64,000 nucleotides of DNA from Oryza sativa Japonica Group. Taxonomy: Eukaryota > Streptophyta > Magnoliopsida > Poales > Poaceae. The first letter of the stretch is position 1, and each line of letters begins with the position of its first letter. The notes under the pieces were generated by a model. That model searched no databases. It was not told the DNA's origin and was given only the letters and a program-made list of their open reading frames with translations. The stretch is from positions 22,863,501 to 22,927,500 of the forward strand of contig NC_089038.1 in assembly GCF_034140825.1 (NCBI RefSeq). The letters are read 5' to 3'. A program made the translations under genes and the position numbers. Below are positions 10,780-22,200 of the stretch, in pieces.

Positions 10780-12654
10780 TCAGTCCACCAATTGAACACC
10801 ATCCTTGAGGTCCTCGCAGTGCCGGACGTGCCGGACCGTCTTGCCGTTGTCACCTTTGGTCCTCGCCTGGCAGTCGTAGTGCGGCGGTGTGTGGAAGCAC
10901 GGCTCGACGGTGGCGGCTAGCCGGCACGGCGGGTTGGGCGCCTTCTTGCGGACGGGGACCATGAGCACCCACGGCCTCAGCCCGGCCAGCCCGTGGCTGA
11001 CGTACCCGAACGTCGAGGCGGCCGACGTGAGCGCCACGTCGGAGAAGCTGAGCAGCATCATCTCGGCGAGCGCCTTCTGGTTGTGCATCCGCTCCTCCGA
11101 CCGCTGCCCGCCCAGGTGCGTCGGCTGGAATACGCTCACCGCGTCCCCGCCCGCCGCGCCGTGCTCGTAGTACATGTCCCTGATCCTCTCGTAGTACTCG
11201 CCGTGCAGCGACACCACGAGCACCGCCTTGCGCCTCGCCGGCCGCTGCTGCTGCTGCCGCCCGGAGCCAGGGATGGCGGTGGCGTTGTCGGAGCCGGAGC
11301 TGGACTCGCGCACGCGGGGCAGGATGTTCTCGCCTTGCGCGCACGAGACGATCTGGCCGTAGAGCTCGTCGGTGGAGATGGGCGCCCAGGAGAAGGTGCG
11401 CACCTGGACGCCGACGCGCTCCTCCGCCTTGGCCAGGTACGAGCCGTGGTACCGCATCACCATCCCCCACACCGTGTTGCTCGGGTGGAACAGGTAGCGG
11501 CCGAGGTGGTGGAACACGGCGTCGCGGCGCGGGAACATCCGCGACAGCTCGCGCTCGTACCGCGGGATCAGGAAGAGGCCCGGGACGAAGTAGTTGTCGG
11601 AGAGGAGCACCACCCAGCCGACGCGCCGCAGCGCGTCCTGCCCGTCGTCGCAGAAGAAGAGCCGGTCGCTGGCGCCCGGGCGCGTGTAGTCGTGCCGCAG
11701 GTGCACGTACATCCACGGCGGCGGCGGGTCACGGCCGCCCTCGCCTCGGCCCAGCGCGTTGCCGAGGCTCTCGCGGGTGCGTATGCCGAAGCGCTCCATG
11801 CCGCGGATGGGGAAGTCCTTCTCCGGGAGGACCCACGTCGCGCCGGGGAACGGCTCGCAGAAGAGGTCCTTCATATCGTCGCCGGAGCGGTGGAAGAGGA
11901 GGACGCGGCCGGTGAGGAGCGCGTAGAGGAAGGCGGACGTGATCGAGAGCATGCGGTTGCCGAGCCCCGCGTGAGGCGTCCACACGAGGTACCTGCACTC
12001 GGAGGGAGCGTCGGAGGTAGTGTTCGACGACGACGGCGACCGCAGGCGGGCGACGGCGCGCTCGTAGGCGGACGTGCCGGGGCCGCAGAGGCGGTGGAGG
12101 GACTCGTAGCGGCGGAGGGCGGAGACGAGGTGCGACGAGAGGACGTGGAGGGATCGCCGGCGGTAGAGCGAGGCGCGGTAGCGGCTGAGGCAGGAGGTGT
12201 CGTTGAAGTCCGGCGAGAGGAGGCCGCCTAGTAGCCGGTCGTGCGGCTGCGCCACCTTCACGACGGGATCGGCGCCTTGTTGGCTGGACACTGCATGCAC
12301 GCGCGGTAAGAAACGTTTCGTTCTTCCTCCTTTTTGTCGTAAAAAATGGAACAAACAAAACCATCCAAATGCACACGTACTGGCATGGACGTTATCATAC
12401 GTACCGGCGTTTAAGACGACGCGAGCTCCGGCCGAGACCCAGCTGGTGTCTGCGCCGCCGCCATGGCCGCCGGAGGGCGTCCACCGTGCGCCGAAGAGGA
12501 CGGCCATGAGAAGCACAACCATCACGCTCACGGCGATCGCCAGCAGCGCCGGCCGCACGGCCGATGAGGACGAGCGCCCGCTCTTGGTCTTGCCGTGACC
12601 GGCAGTTGCCAGCGACGACGATGGCGCCGGCGCCATCCTGATCGAAGGACTCAT
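10780..12654 (-). CDS. GT37 xyloglucan-type fucosyltransferase, copy 1
   Basis: A predicted Golgi type II enzyme that would transfer L-fucose from GDP-fucose to a galactose of xyloglucan or another cell-wall glycan. Exons on the minus strand: 12654-12405 and 12290-10780, giving 586 aa. A transmembrane anchor spans residues 35-56 (LLAIAVSVMVVLLMAVLF) after a basic, Ser-rich cytosolic tail. GT37 hallmarks follow: DRLLGGLLSPDF, ECRYLVWTPHAGLGNRML, GVQVRTF, FQPTHLGGQR and the C-terminal LTSAASTFGYVSHGLAGL block. The start is the ATG at 12654; the upstream GTG is not used. The 114-bp intron is a multiple of three and has no stop, so retention would give 624 aa. Its sister gene lies 2.3 kb upstream. 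Acceptor specificity is not known; grass xyloglucan is poorly fucosylated. Confidence 0.93.
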   Translation of the reverse strand: MSPSIRMAPAPSSSLATAGHGKTKSGRSSSSAVRPALLAIAVSVMVVLLMAVLFGARWTPSGGHGGGADTSWVSAGARVVLNAGTYDNVHASTCAFGWFCLFHFLRQKGGRTKRFLPRVHAVSSQQGADPVVKVAQPHDRLLGGLLSPDFNDTSCLSRYRASLYRRRSLHVLSSHLVSALRRYESLHRLCGPGTSAYERAVARLRSPSSSNTTSDAPSECRYLVWTPHAGLGNRMLSITSAFLYALLTGRVLLFHRSGDDMKDLFCEPFPGATWVLPEKDFPIRGMERFGIRTRESLGNALGRGEGGRDPPPPWMYVHLRHDYTRPGASDRLFFCDDGQDALRRVGWVVLLSDNYFVPGLFLIPRYERELSRMFPRRDAVFHHLGRYLFHPSNTVWGMVMRYHGSYLAKAEERVGVQVRTFSWAPISTDELYGQIVSCAQGENILPRVRESSSGSDNATAIPGSGRQQQQRPARRKAVLVVSLHGEYYERIRDMYYEHGAAGGDAVSVFQPTHLGGQRSEERMHNQKALAEMMLLSFSDVALTSAASTFGYVSHGLAGLRPWVLMVPVRKKAPNPPCRLAATVEPCFHTPPHYDCQARTKGDNGKTVRHVRHCEDLKDGVQLVD

Positions 12655-12727
12655 CACAGCATGCAGCTGGACCGTGTCTGCTAGAATGGATACAACTGCA
12701 TGCCCCTTGCTTCAATTCACGTCCTGC

Positions 12728-12735
12728 ATATATAT
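12728..12735 (-). promoter_or_regulatory. probable TATA box, fucosyltransferase copy 1
   Basis: On the minus strand this reads gatatatatgc, about 75 bp upstream of the ATG at 12654. Position and composition suit a TATA box; no transcript start is known. Confidence 0.45.
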
Positions 12736-13430
12736 CAAAGAATGTTTAGTTTTGACCTCGTTTGGTGTGTGTCAAGTATCAGAATACTGGTTGGAGTAAT
12801 GCACAGTAAACGGCATTTTACTCGACTGCAAGCTAAGCGAACTCACAAAACCGGGTCTTGCCTACTGGGTCTCAGCCGCTCGATTACATATCCGACGGTG
12901 GCGGTGGCGGTAGTATTGTGTCGATCAGCTGGAAGCGTAGTTGCGTCCAAGTAAAGTTCCTGTAAGGCGGTAAATCAAAGATTCAAAATGAGAAGTCAGT
13001 CTACATGTCAAAGCTTCGATCATGGCAAAGTCCGCTTCTTGGACATGAATAGCTGCCGATTTAGGGGTACGCCAGTTCAGAAAATTAGAGGCAAGTAGTT
13101 CACTGTTCACACTGTATTGTCACTCCGATTCTTCCTCCATATATTGCAAAACCTATATAAACTCGAGGTATGGTATAGGAAATTAGGAGCAACATGTCTT
13201 GTTTATGCATTCGAATTGCGTATCGGGATAGATCGAATTGGCGAAACCGCTAAAAAGTGGCTAGTCGCACGCCTCTCCTCAAGCGTAGCGCAGCCACATG
13301 GCGCGCGCAGAGAGGGAGACCGCGGTAGAACGGCGCAGGAGCGCCACGTGCGGCGCCTTTCTCCGATTTTCTCTCGGTTTTTTCTTTCTTTTTTTCTGGT
13401 TTTTTCCTGATTTCTTTTGGTTTTTAACGT
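12736..13430. other. intergenic, fucosyltransferase 1 upstream region
   Basis: Promoter-side DNA of the minus-strand fucosyltransferase copy 1. No ORF with recognisable content and no clear element ends were found. Confidence 0.45.
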
Positions 13431-13745
13431 ATACGTATATAAATTTTGTATAATTTTGTATTCGGATGTATACAAAGTTTGTATAAGCACGAATACAAAA
13501 TTTGTATACGTTATGTTTTTTCTATTTTTTCTTTAGTTTTTCGGTTTTTTAAATATGTATCCACATATACAAAATTTATATACGTGTATACAAACTTTGT
13601 ACGTGATATTTTTTCTGGGTTTTTTTAATACATACGTATATAAAGTTTGTATATGTCGCATACAAAGTTTATATATGACGACATATCCAAACTTTGTATA
13701 TGTCATATATAAACTTTGCATATGTGTATATATTTTTTTATACAT
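13431..13745. repeat. AT-rich cluster of tacaaagtttgtata palindromes
   Basis: About ten copies of a short, self-complementary motif (variants of tatacaaa-tttgtata) are spread over 310 bp in a T-rich background. Clear examples lie near 13468-13485, 13494-13510, 13586-13602, 13638-13655 and 13689-13701. The spacing is irregular. Both strands have open frames here that are by-products of the repeat. Confidence 0.7.
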
Positions 13746-13782
13746 ATAAAAATATATTTTTATAGTAGTATTAGCAGTGTAG

Positions 13783-13845
13783 TAGTAAGTAGTACTACTT
13801 TGTACTAGTACTAGTAGTACTACTAAAGTAGTAGTACGTACGGGT
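13783..13845. repeat. AGT/ACT microsatellite, palindromic
   Basis: A run of agtagtac/gtactact trinucleotides in both orientations, forming a short palindrome. Microsatellite, no gene. Confidence 0.7.
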
Positions 13846-14934
13846 GCGCCGCGCCGGCGGCTGGGCGTGCGCCCAGCCGCAAGCAGCGCTCTCAAATTGG
13901 GCATTGAAATTTTTTTTTATTAAGCTATGCCTGCCATATCTCTCGAACTTGAGATCTTTTTAACTTTGAAAGCGTATTAATTATATGGAATTTAAATTAC
14001 ATTAAATAGAAAATTGAGGCCAAAATATTATAATTTTATAACCTTAGGGTCTGCTTCGCGATCTGTGCTAGCTCTCCTTCAAATCCAATGACTCTAACAA
14101 CATCCGCGACCAGCTATGATCCAATGAGTTAGGGGGTGGGGAAGGAGGAAGAAGGAGGAATTCCCTAAGCTTAGAGGGATGGTTGTGGGAAGCGGAGAAG
14201 CCAGCGGGCAGTGCTACTGAAGCTGTTGGATGGCAGCAGGTGATGAGCCAATGTTGACGACGGGGCAAAGCAGAGTGAGTGTTTAGGTGGTAGGGAGTCT
14301 AATGGTGGAAAGCTGCCTGAGTCGCCACTAGGTTGAGGAGAGGCAAGAAGGGATAAGGAGGAAGGTCAGGCATACCTCACAGGAAGCTCAGGTTATTGGA
14401 GATGTTGAAAGTTTATGTATGTAGGAAAGTTTTGATGTGATGGATAGGTTAAAAGTTTGAAGAAAAATTTTGGAACTAAACTTGGCCATAGATGATGAGG
14501 ATAGGCCACGGGATTGGCTGGCACAGAGAAGAAGGAATGGAGGAAGGCAGTTTGAAGGGTACAACCATCACTATTGGTGCACCAGAGAGGTGGAGCAAAG
14601 GGATTTTAATGAATATTTAAATGACACGTAAGAAACAAGGGGATATTTTCTCTAAGGATGAAAATACTTTTCATACTTCTCAATGTGATAAGGGAAAAAA
14701 GGGCAACTTAAAAAAAACAACCTCTTTTACAACATTAATAATGAAATTGTAGTGCAACGCACGGTTGGCATTTGGCAACTACTTATTACAGTTCAGTAAA
14801 TGTTATCGACCTTTATACGCTATAATAACAGCAGTTTATAGTTTTCAGTTTTCTTACTGCTGTAAGATGTAAACACTCAGCAGAAATGAACCATGAGAAC
14901 ATCCAGGCAACTAGGCAAGAAAATGGAACAAAGC
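13846..14934. other. intergenic with MITE and element remnants
   Basis: No gene. About 14405-14487 is the 3' part of a MITE (gatgtgatggataggtt, ending ggaactaaacttggcc), related to the cluster at 36735-37082. Near 14751-14765 the string gtgcaacgcacgg resembles the GC stem near the 3' end of many rice Helitrons, but no CTRR end follows, so it is at most a decayed end. Confidence 0.45.
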
Positions 14935-16965
14935 TCAGTCCACTAACTGAACGCCATTCTCGAAGTCCTCGCAGTGCCGGATGTGCCGGACAATCTTGCC
15001 GGTGTCGCCTTTGGCCCTCGTCCGGCAGTCGTAGTTTGGTGGGTTATGGAAGCACGGCTCGATGGTGGCGGCCAGCCGGCACGGCGGGTCAGGCACCTTC
15101 TTGTCGAGGGGGCTCATGAGCACCCACGGCCTCAGCCCGGCGAGCCCGTGGCCGACGTACCCGAACGTCGAGGCGGCGGACGTGACCACCACGTCGGAGA
15201 AGCTCAGCAGCATCATCTCGGCGAGCGCCTTCTGGTTGTGCAGCTGCTCGCCGGAGCGCTGCCGGTCCAGGTGCGTCGGCTGGAACACGCTCACGGACTC
15301 CCCGCCCGCCGCGCCGTGCTCGTAGTACAGGTCCTTGATCCTCTCGGAGTAGGCGCCGTGCAGCGACACCACGAGCACCGCCTTGCGCCTCCCCGGCCGC
15401 GCCGCCGGCTGCGGCTGGTCTCCGGCGGCGGTGAAGTTGGGCCCCTGCTGCGTCACGCGGGGGAGGATGTTCTCGCCGTGCGCGCACGACATGATCTGGC
15501 CGTAGAGCTCGTCGGTGGAGATGCGCGCCCAGTAGAAGGAGCGCACCTGGATGCCGACGCGCTCGTTGGCGCAGGCCATGTACGAGGCGTGGTACCGCGC
15601 CACCATCCCCCACACCGTGTTGCTCGGGTGGAGCAGGTAGCGGCCGAGGTGGTGGAACGCGGCGTCGCGGCGCGGCAGCATCCGCGACAGCGCGCGCTCG
15701 AACCGCGGGACCAGGAACAGCCCGGGCACGAAGTAGTTGTCGGAGAGGAGCACCACCCAGCCGACGCGCCGCAGCGCGTCCTGCCCGTCGTCGCAGAAGA
15801 AGCGCGGGTCGTTGGCGTTGCGGTTGTAGTCGTGCCGCAGGTGCACGTACATCCACGGCGGCGGCGGCGGCGGGTGGTCCTTGGCGGCGCCCTCGCCGCG
15901 CCGCAGCGCGTTCCCGAGGCTCTCGCGGGTGCGCGCGTTGAAGCCCTGCATGCCGGAGAACGGGAAGTCCCCCTCCGGGAGCGTCCACGTGGAGCCCGGG
16001 AACGGCTCGCAGAAGAGGTCCCTGAGGCCTTCGCCGGCGGGGTGGTGGAAGAGGAGGACGCGGTCGGTGAGGAGCGCATAGAGGAAAGCCGACGTGAGCG
16101 TGAGCATGCGGTTGCCGAGCCCCTCGAGCGGCGTCCACACGAGGTACCTGCACTCGGCGTCGGAGGTGTTCGACGGCGGCGGGGAGCGGAGGCGCTCCAC
16201 GGCGCGCTCGTAGGCGGAGGTGCCGGGGCCGCAGCGGCGGTGGATGGACTCGTAGCGTCGGAGTGAGGCGACCAGGTGCGGCGAGACAGCGTGGGGGGAC
16301 TGCCGGCGGTAGAGCCCGGCGCGGTAGCGGCTGAGGCAGGAGCTGTCGTCGAAGTCCGGCGAGAGGAGGCCACCCAGGAGCCTGTCGTTCCGCGGCTCCA
16401 CCGCCGCCGCGACGGGATCGTCGCCGTCGCGTTGTTGGCCGGACACTGCGCATGCAGGAACGGGAGAAAATTAAAAATGCTTGGTCTCAGGCTCAGCTAC
16501 TCAAATTACATCACGCGGTATCTCTGCCTTGTGCGTGCATGAAAATCTGCGTGCAACGTGTGCACACTTGGTGCTTCAAAAAAAAAAAAACTTATTTACG
16601 AAACTATTTACTTCTTCGTATGCAGTGTAAGCTACTACTAACTGTTCTGTTCAGTGTCAGGAACAGGAGATTAGCCAAATATTTGTGGCTGTCAAAGAGC
16701 TCAAGATGAACGGAAATGCATACTTACCGGCGTTGATGACGACGCGGGCTCCGGCGGAGACCCAGCTGGTGTCCCCGCCGCCGGAGAGCGTCCACCGGCC
16801 GGCGCCGCCGAAGACGACGGCGACGAGCAGCACGGCAATCACGGTCACCGCGATCACCAGCAGCGTCGGGCGCACGGCCGACGACGAGCGCCGGCTCTTG
16901 GTCTTGCCGTGCGCTGGGCTGCTTGGCAGCCACCGCGCCACCGACATTCTGACCCGAGGACTCAT
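14935..16965 (-). CDS. GT37 xyloglucan-type fucosyltransferase, copy 2
   Basis: Tandem sister of the gene at 10780-12654, same strand. Exons: 16965-16728 and 16445-14935, giving 582 aa. The first residues, anchor (about 34-53, LLVIAVTVIAVLLVAVVF) and the whole GT37 catalytic region match copy 1. Shared motifs include DRLLGGLLSPDF, CRYLVWTPLEGLGNRML, VGIQVRSFYWA, FQPTHLDRQR and TSAASTFGYVGHGLAGL, plus the end DGVQLVD/NGVQLVD. The second exons of both genes are exactly 1511 bp, and the intron sits at the same codon (GCC G|TG). The intron here is 282 bp. Predicted role: Golgi fucosylation of a wall glycan with GDP-fucose. The long open frames on the opposite strand are GC-driven shadows. Confidence 0.93.
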
Positions 16966-19237
16966 CGCGCTAGCTTCATTGTGGCAACCCCGAAACGACG
17001 AGATAACTCGCCTCGCATTCTACGTATATATACAAGTCAATAAACTGATGAAGATTCGTTTCTCCATGTGGAATTGCAGCAATGTACCGGCGCAGTGCAA
17101 GGGTGAGAGATACGTATATGTACTGAACTTGAACGCAAGAATTTGTCCCGACTCCCGACTAACCAAAGAAAAGATGGGAAATTCAGATCGCACAGATCGA
17201 GCAGATGAATCATGCATGAACCGCACAGGACAATAGAGTATGCGTTGCATAAGCCACCCTCTACGCCGTTTGATTTGCGACGTACGGTTAATATCATAAC
17301 ATGCTATAGTAGCCATGGTAGAGGAGAAACTCTTTTAATCCCTCCATGGGATGTTCAAATACCATTTAAATATTAGTTATGAAAAATCTCAAAAAAAATT
17401 GAAAACATACATATACCACTCTAGAAAGTCTAAACTCAACTCACGCATGGGTAAATAAAAAGGATAAATCCAATGTATAAACAATGTTGGTACTATTCAC
17501 ATCTAAATATCTTTTTTTTAATGCGTAGATAGAGTTTAAACTTCGATTTTTTTTTGTTGGAGTGATAGATGTTGGTACTCTACTCCACATTGATTTTTGT
17601 TTTTAGTATTTTTCACAACCAAATGCATACCCCATGGCCTATATATGCTAAAGCACAATTGACCTCTGAATAGTGAATTATCCAAAAAAAAAGAAAAGAA
17701 AAAAGAAGATCTCTGAATAGTGTAGCTATGTTACTCATCTACACTACTATAGAGAGGATCCTGGTCCGTAGCAATTATAGCAAGCATACTTCATTAAGAG
17801 TATTCTCAATAGAATTGTATTATCTTATATAATTAACTGAGTTTAGTAAAAGCTTTACGTTATCTATAAAAAAAATCAAGCATACCGCACCATCAGTGTT
17901 TTACAGCGTCGACGGCCGGACTAGGGCTTGGGGTGTGTGAGTGATGACCAAGCTACATTCTTTTAAGACCAGTTAAAAATAACTAAACAAGTTCCTTGCT
18001 AGTAGACCTCCTCCGTTGAGTCGTCGGCATCGGCGACTCTGGCAGCGTACGTCCGACGTACCTGGACCAGGATATGAATAAACCACCAGCTAGAATCCTA
18101 AACTATCATCAGATGCAAAGACCTACTGAACTACGTGGCTCAGCGTCTCAAATTATATGTCCCCGCGGCTCCTACACCTACGAGCCTTCACAATCAAGCA
18201 GCTTGGATATTCAGCAAAGAGGCACGCAGGATTATCCTTTTGCTACCTTAACCTCCTACCTCTCTACCTTGTTCATATCGTCAAATCTCGGGAAGCACAT
18301 AACCTTAAAGACTTTGACCATCAAAATCGTATGCAGACATCGATCACGCATAATGAATTCTATGGTGGACAAAAGTTGTCACAAAACTAAATTACGGTGA
18401 ACGCATCTTTCTGTACTCAAGAACAAGCAAACATGTAGTGAACTCATACCAGTCCTCACAACAGCACTCGTGCAAAATGCTTGGTAAAGAAGATACCGCT
18501 GCACGCAGAAGAAAGAAATAAGGAAACATGTGGCAGCAATGGCAACTCGAGCAAAGTTACTGGTCCAGTAATGACCAATGACCGAAGATTCAAATAATTG
18601 AGAAGTGAAATCAGCATCAGGTGCAATGTGCAATGGAGCAACAACTTCCTAACTTCAAGCTTATTTACATTACACATAGGTTAAAGAGGATAACAGTGAG
18701 GATAGCTGTTTGCAAGAATCTCCTTGGATATAAGTACACTGTTGAAACTAGAATAGGATGAAATGGTGAAAATTTCTAACAGGAAAACGGGTTACTTTGA
18801 CCTTAATAATGTAATTTCTCCCCAAAACGAATTTCAGAATACATACCTAGTCCTAGCTGAGAAATATAAAGCCGCGGCGATTTGACGCACCTCTATATGA
18901 TGAATAATTTACACATGTATCAGCCTTAGATCGGTCATTCTTGATTCGCAGGTCTTTGGCCTGTATGTGCCGCTGCCAGAAGCCCCACTGGAGATTTTGA
19001 CTTGACAGTAGCTCGGTAAGATACTTGCTACACAATGTGTTGCGTCTTCAGATTTCAGTAATGTATAAGCCGATAGTCACCTTGTCACAGCTGTACCATT
19101 CTATAAATATATAATCCTATTTCATACCAATCCATGAGCAGAGGAACCACTGAAAGACTCCCAAGGGAAATGCAACTAATGCGTTATCGCTCAGAAAGCT
19201 GTTAGATGATTTCTTCAAGATGACTCCAACTTGGCTA
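16966..19237. other. intergenic, convergent/upstream DNA
   Basis: It includes the promoter of fucosyltransferase copy 2 and, at the right, probably the 3' UTR of the phosphatase gene. It is AT-rich with poly-A/T runs (17380-17400, 17510-17520, 17680-17700). Open frames at 18074-18400 and 18379-18677 show no domain and no splice support. Nothing else is recognised. Confidence 0.45.
17025..17032 (-). promoter_or_regulatory. probable TATA box, fucosyltransferase copy 2
   Basis: tatatata on the minus strand, about 60 bp upstream of the ATG at 16965. The spacing resembles that of copy 1, although the surrounding sequence differs. Confidence 0.45.
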
Positions 19238-22200
19238 CTATTCACTTGACCCACTGTTTCTTGAGGAGGAATCTGCATGTACAACAGGACTCTATTACAA
19301 ATGTGACTTTGGACTGACAAGTCGCATAAAATGGAACTGTAACAAAGTTGTACCTCGTGAGTGACGTTTTCCTTCCATTGCTTCTTTCTTTTCCTGGCAA
19401 CTGTGGCAAAGGAAAGGCCCATCCCATGGACGCAGCTTTCCTGACTTTGACAAACCCTCATGTATGGATATACCCTGACCAGACTCTAACTCTACTTGAC
19501 AAATTGCACATATGAAGAGCTTGAACATATTCCGAACTGGATATTCAGAATCTAGCCTGAATTGGATGGCAGAAAAAAAAAGTCAAACGCGAGGCATTCT
19601 TATCCAAACTAGTGGATTTTCTGCACAATTTTGTGTGGAGCTAGATTTTAAATTTTGGATTGGATTTGGTATACAACTCTTAGCAATTTTTTTTCCATAA
19701 ATACATTTGTATTTCATATACAATAGGCTTTAAACGTAGAATTGGATTCGGTATAGAAGTCTTGGCTTATATTTTACATAGATACAATTGTACTTTGTAT
19801 ATTGGTCAATCTACACTCTTATAATCTGAACCCTCCAGAGCAAACATGGTGCTTTCGTTTCGAGCTATCTTAACAGGATCAGCTATTTTAACTAGTTTCA
19901 TGCTTCATGGCCTACTTACATACTAACACATAAGCAAATGACCTACTGTTAAAATGAAGTCCCCATCAGAAGAGGCTGAGTCTGTGACCAATCAAAATAG
20001 ACACATACTTCTTCCACAATCAATCATGTAGATTCTAATTGCAATGCTACAAATAGAGTATAAGCTATTTCACAGATTGAAATGTGTTGAAAACTGGCAA
20101 GCTTGACAAAATGTTAGAATAGCCCCCATGTACTACCTTAAGAACAAATGTAACACCTAGAAAGTAGAGACCAGGCAATAGCAATACCTAACCTAAGCTA
20201 TGACCAAAAAGGTTGGGCCCTGATGTTCCATGCTTCACCCTTCAATAGGAGTTGCAAAGAAATGAATAGGTAAGTAGTTGGAAACATGGAAAGTTTTTGC
20301 AGAATCTTCAAAGGGTGAAGCATAAAAAAATCTCTCGTAGAACTGCCTTCCAACTAAAATGGCATCTCACTCTCACAAATCTCATAAGACATCAATTCAT
20401 CACACTTTTAATTGACTGTTGGCAATTACCACCATAGTGCAGTGATCTTTATGCAAAAACTTATTGATTGCACTGCTTAAAGCGTACTATTGCATCCATT
20501 GTCAAGATGGATAAAGGGTACAAAGTACAAACCGTCTTGAAAGGGAAGGACATCCATCCTCAAAGACTTCCTCCACCAAATCTGGCTGGGTACATTGGTC
20601 CTTATCTGCATGACATGGTGAGTCTGATGTTGCTTTCTTGTAAAAGATATTTTTGAAAAGTCCTTTCCCTGCCTTTTTTGCAGGTTGCACAGTGGGGCTT
20701 ATTTTTTCTGGAGGTATTATGTCAATGACAATACAAGTCGTATCATCTCTCAATCCTTTTGATGCAATTGCTTCCTACAAAAGAAGCAGAATATAAGGAT
20801 ATAATTTGAGGTTTCTGGTAGCACACAATGAGGTGGTGAACTAACTTTGACAATTTGATCCGCTGCAGCTTCTGGAGGAAGCCCTCGTGCACAACTAAAA
20901 GCCGTATCCACAGTCAAGGCATCCCAAACACCATCACTTGAAATAATGATTCTGCCTCCAGCACTTGATAGCTGAAGAAATCACCAGTAGACATTAATAT
21001 TTTCATAGTATGGAAAAAAAATCAAGGAGCCTCTTCAATTAACTTGAAAGAAAATGACAAAACAACTAAAAAAATACTCTCAAGAGAAAAGGATCACTTG
21101 CAGACCCACAAGCTACAACCATGAACAAACTTTGGAAACAACAAGGGGAACAAGAAGGAAATAACTGGTCGTTTATATATGAATGTCAAATTATCTAGCC
21201 TGAGAAGATATATCTGGATAACATCATGAAGATGCAGGATAACATGGGTAGTTTATCCTTAATATTGTTTATTTACAATGGGACATTTCACCATATATTA
21301 CAGTAGACAATAAAACGAGCTACAAAAACAGCAGAATTTCTGGTATTTGGATTTGTTCCCACAATACATTATTATTGTGAATGCTTAGAAATTGGGTTTC
21401 TAAAAACTACTGTGAAGAAGCTTTTATGACTTAATAATACCTTGATCTGCTTCACATAAGGCACGGGAATGATAAATTCACCTACATCCTGATCACCAAT
21501 TGATCTTGATAGGCACAAGCCACCAGGCCAACATCTAAGTGGCCCAATCTGTATGGACAAGAAAGAAGGGTCAAGTAAGAGGTGTCAATCAGGGACAATT
21601 TTCTATGAACCTTTCAACAATCAACAGCATGTACAACATAAACTAACTAATCGGGGTAACAAACAAGAAGTTTGCTCATATATAACAAAAGTCATAAATC
21701 CCAACAGTGCAAATTAAAATAAACATATCAAGAGAAATTTAGTTGCATCATTGAGAGCTGAGAACTGCATCTACCAATCGGTCAGCATAACTTGGAAGTA
21801 AACAGAATATACTACTCACTAACTTGGCCAATGAAAACAATATGAGTTGGATAACTTTTTATGGCATATCAACTGCTAACAAACATCAAAACTTCTCATA
21901 CTGCTACAACTATTCCAACACAATGAACACTGCACACATGAACTTCAACAATAGAAAGTTCCTTGGCTTGGCTGCCAGCGGTGCAAAGTAGAGGGGAAAA
22001 TATGAGCAACCACAAAAAGTCAAAGAGCAAAAACCTCAGCTCCGCCGACAACATTTAGCCTTCCAACTTCACCTCCGCATTCTGTTACACGTCCAACCCT
22101 ACCAACCATAACCAGTAAGCGGTAGGAACCAACCACATATATGACAAAGAACAACAAAACATCGTGTGAGTAAACAATCTTACTCCTCTTCGCTAGCATC

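Noticed and set aside
10993-12231. 412-aa plus-strand open frame across fucosyltransferase copy 1
   Set aside because: It is antisense to a clear GT37 exon, has Arg/Val/Glu-rich shadow composition, and the equivalent shadow recurs over copy 2 (14974-16266).
14749-14772. possible Helitron 3' end (gtgcaacgcacgg)
   Set aside because: No CTRR terminus or A/T target context follows, and no matching 5' end was found.
15089-16453. 454-aa minus-strand open frame over fucosyltransferase copy 2
   Set aside because: Same strand but a shifted frame of the real exon; Arg/Pro-rich with no domain, as expected of GC-rich shadow frames.
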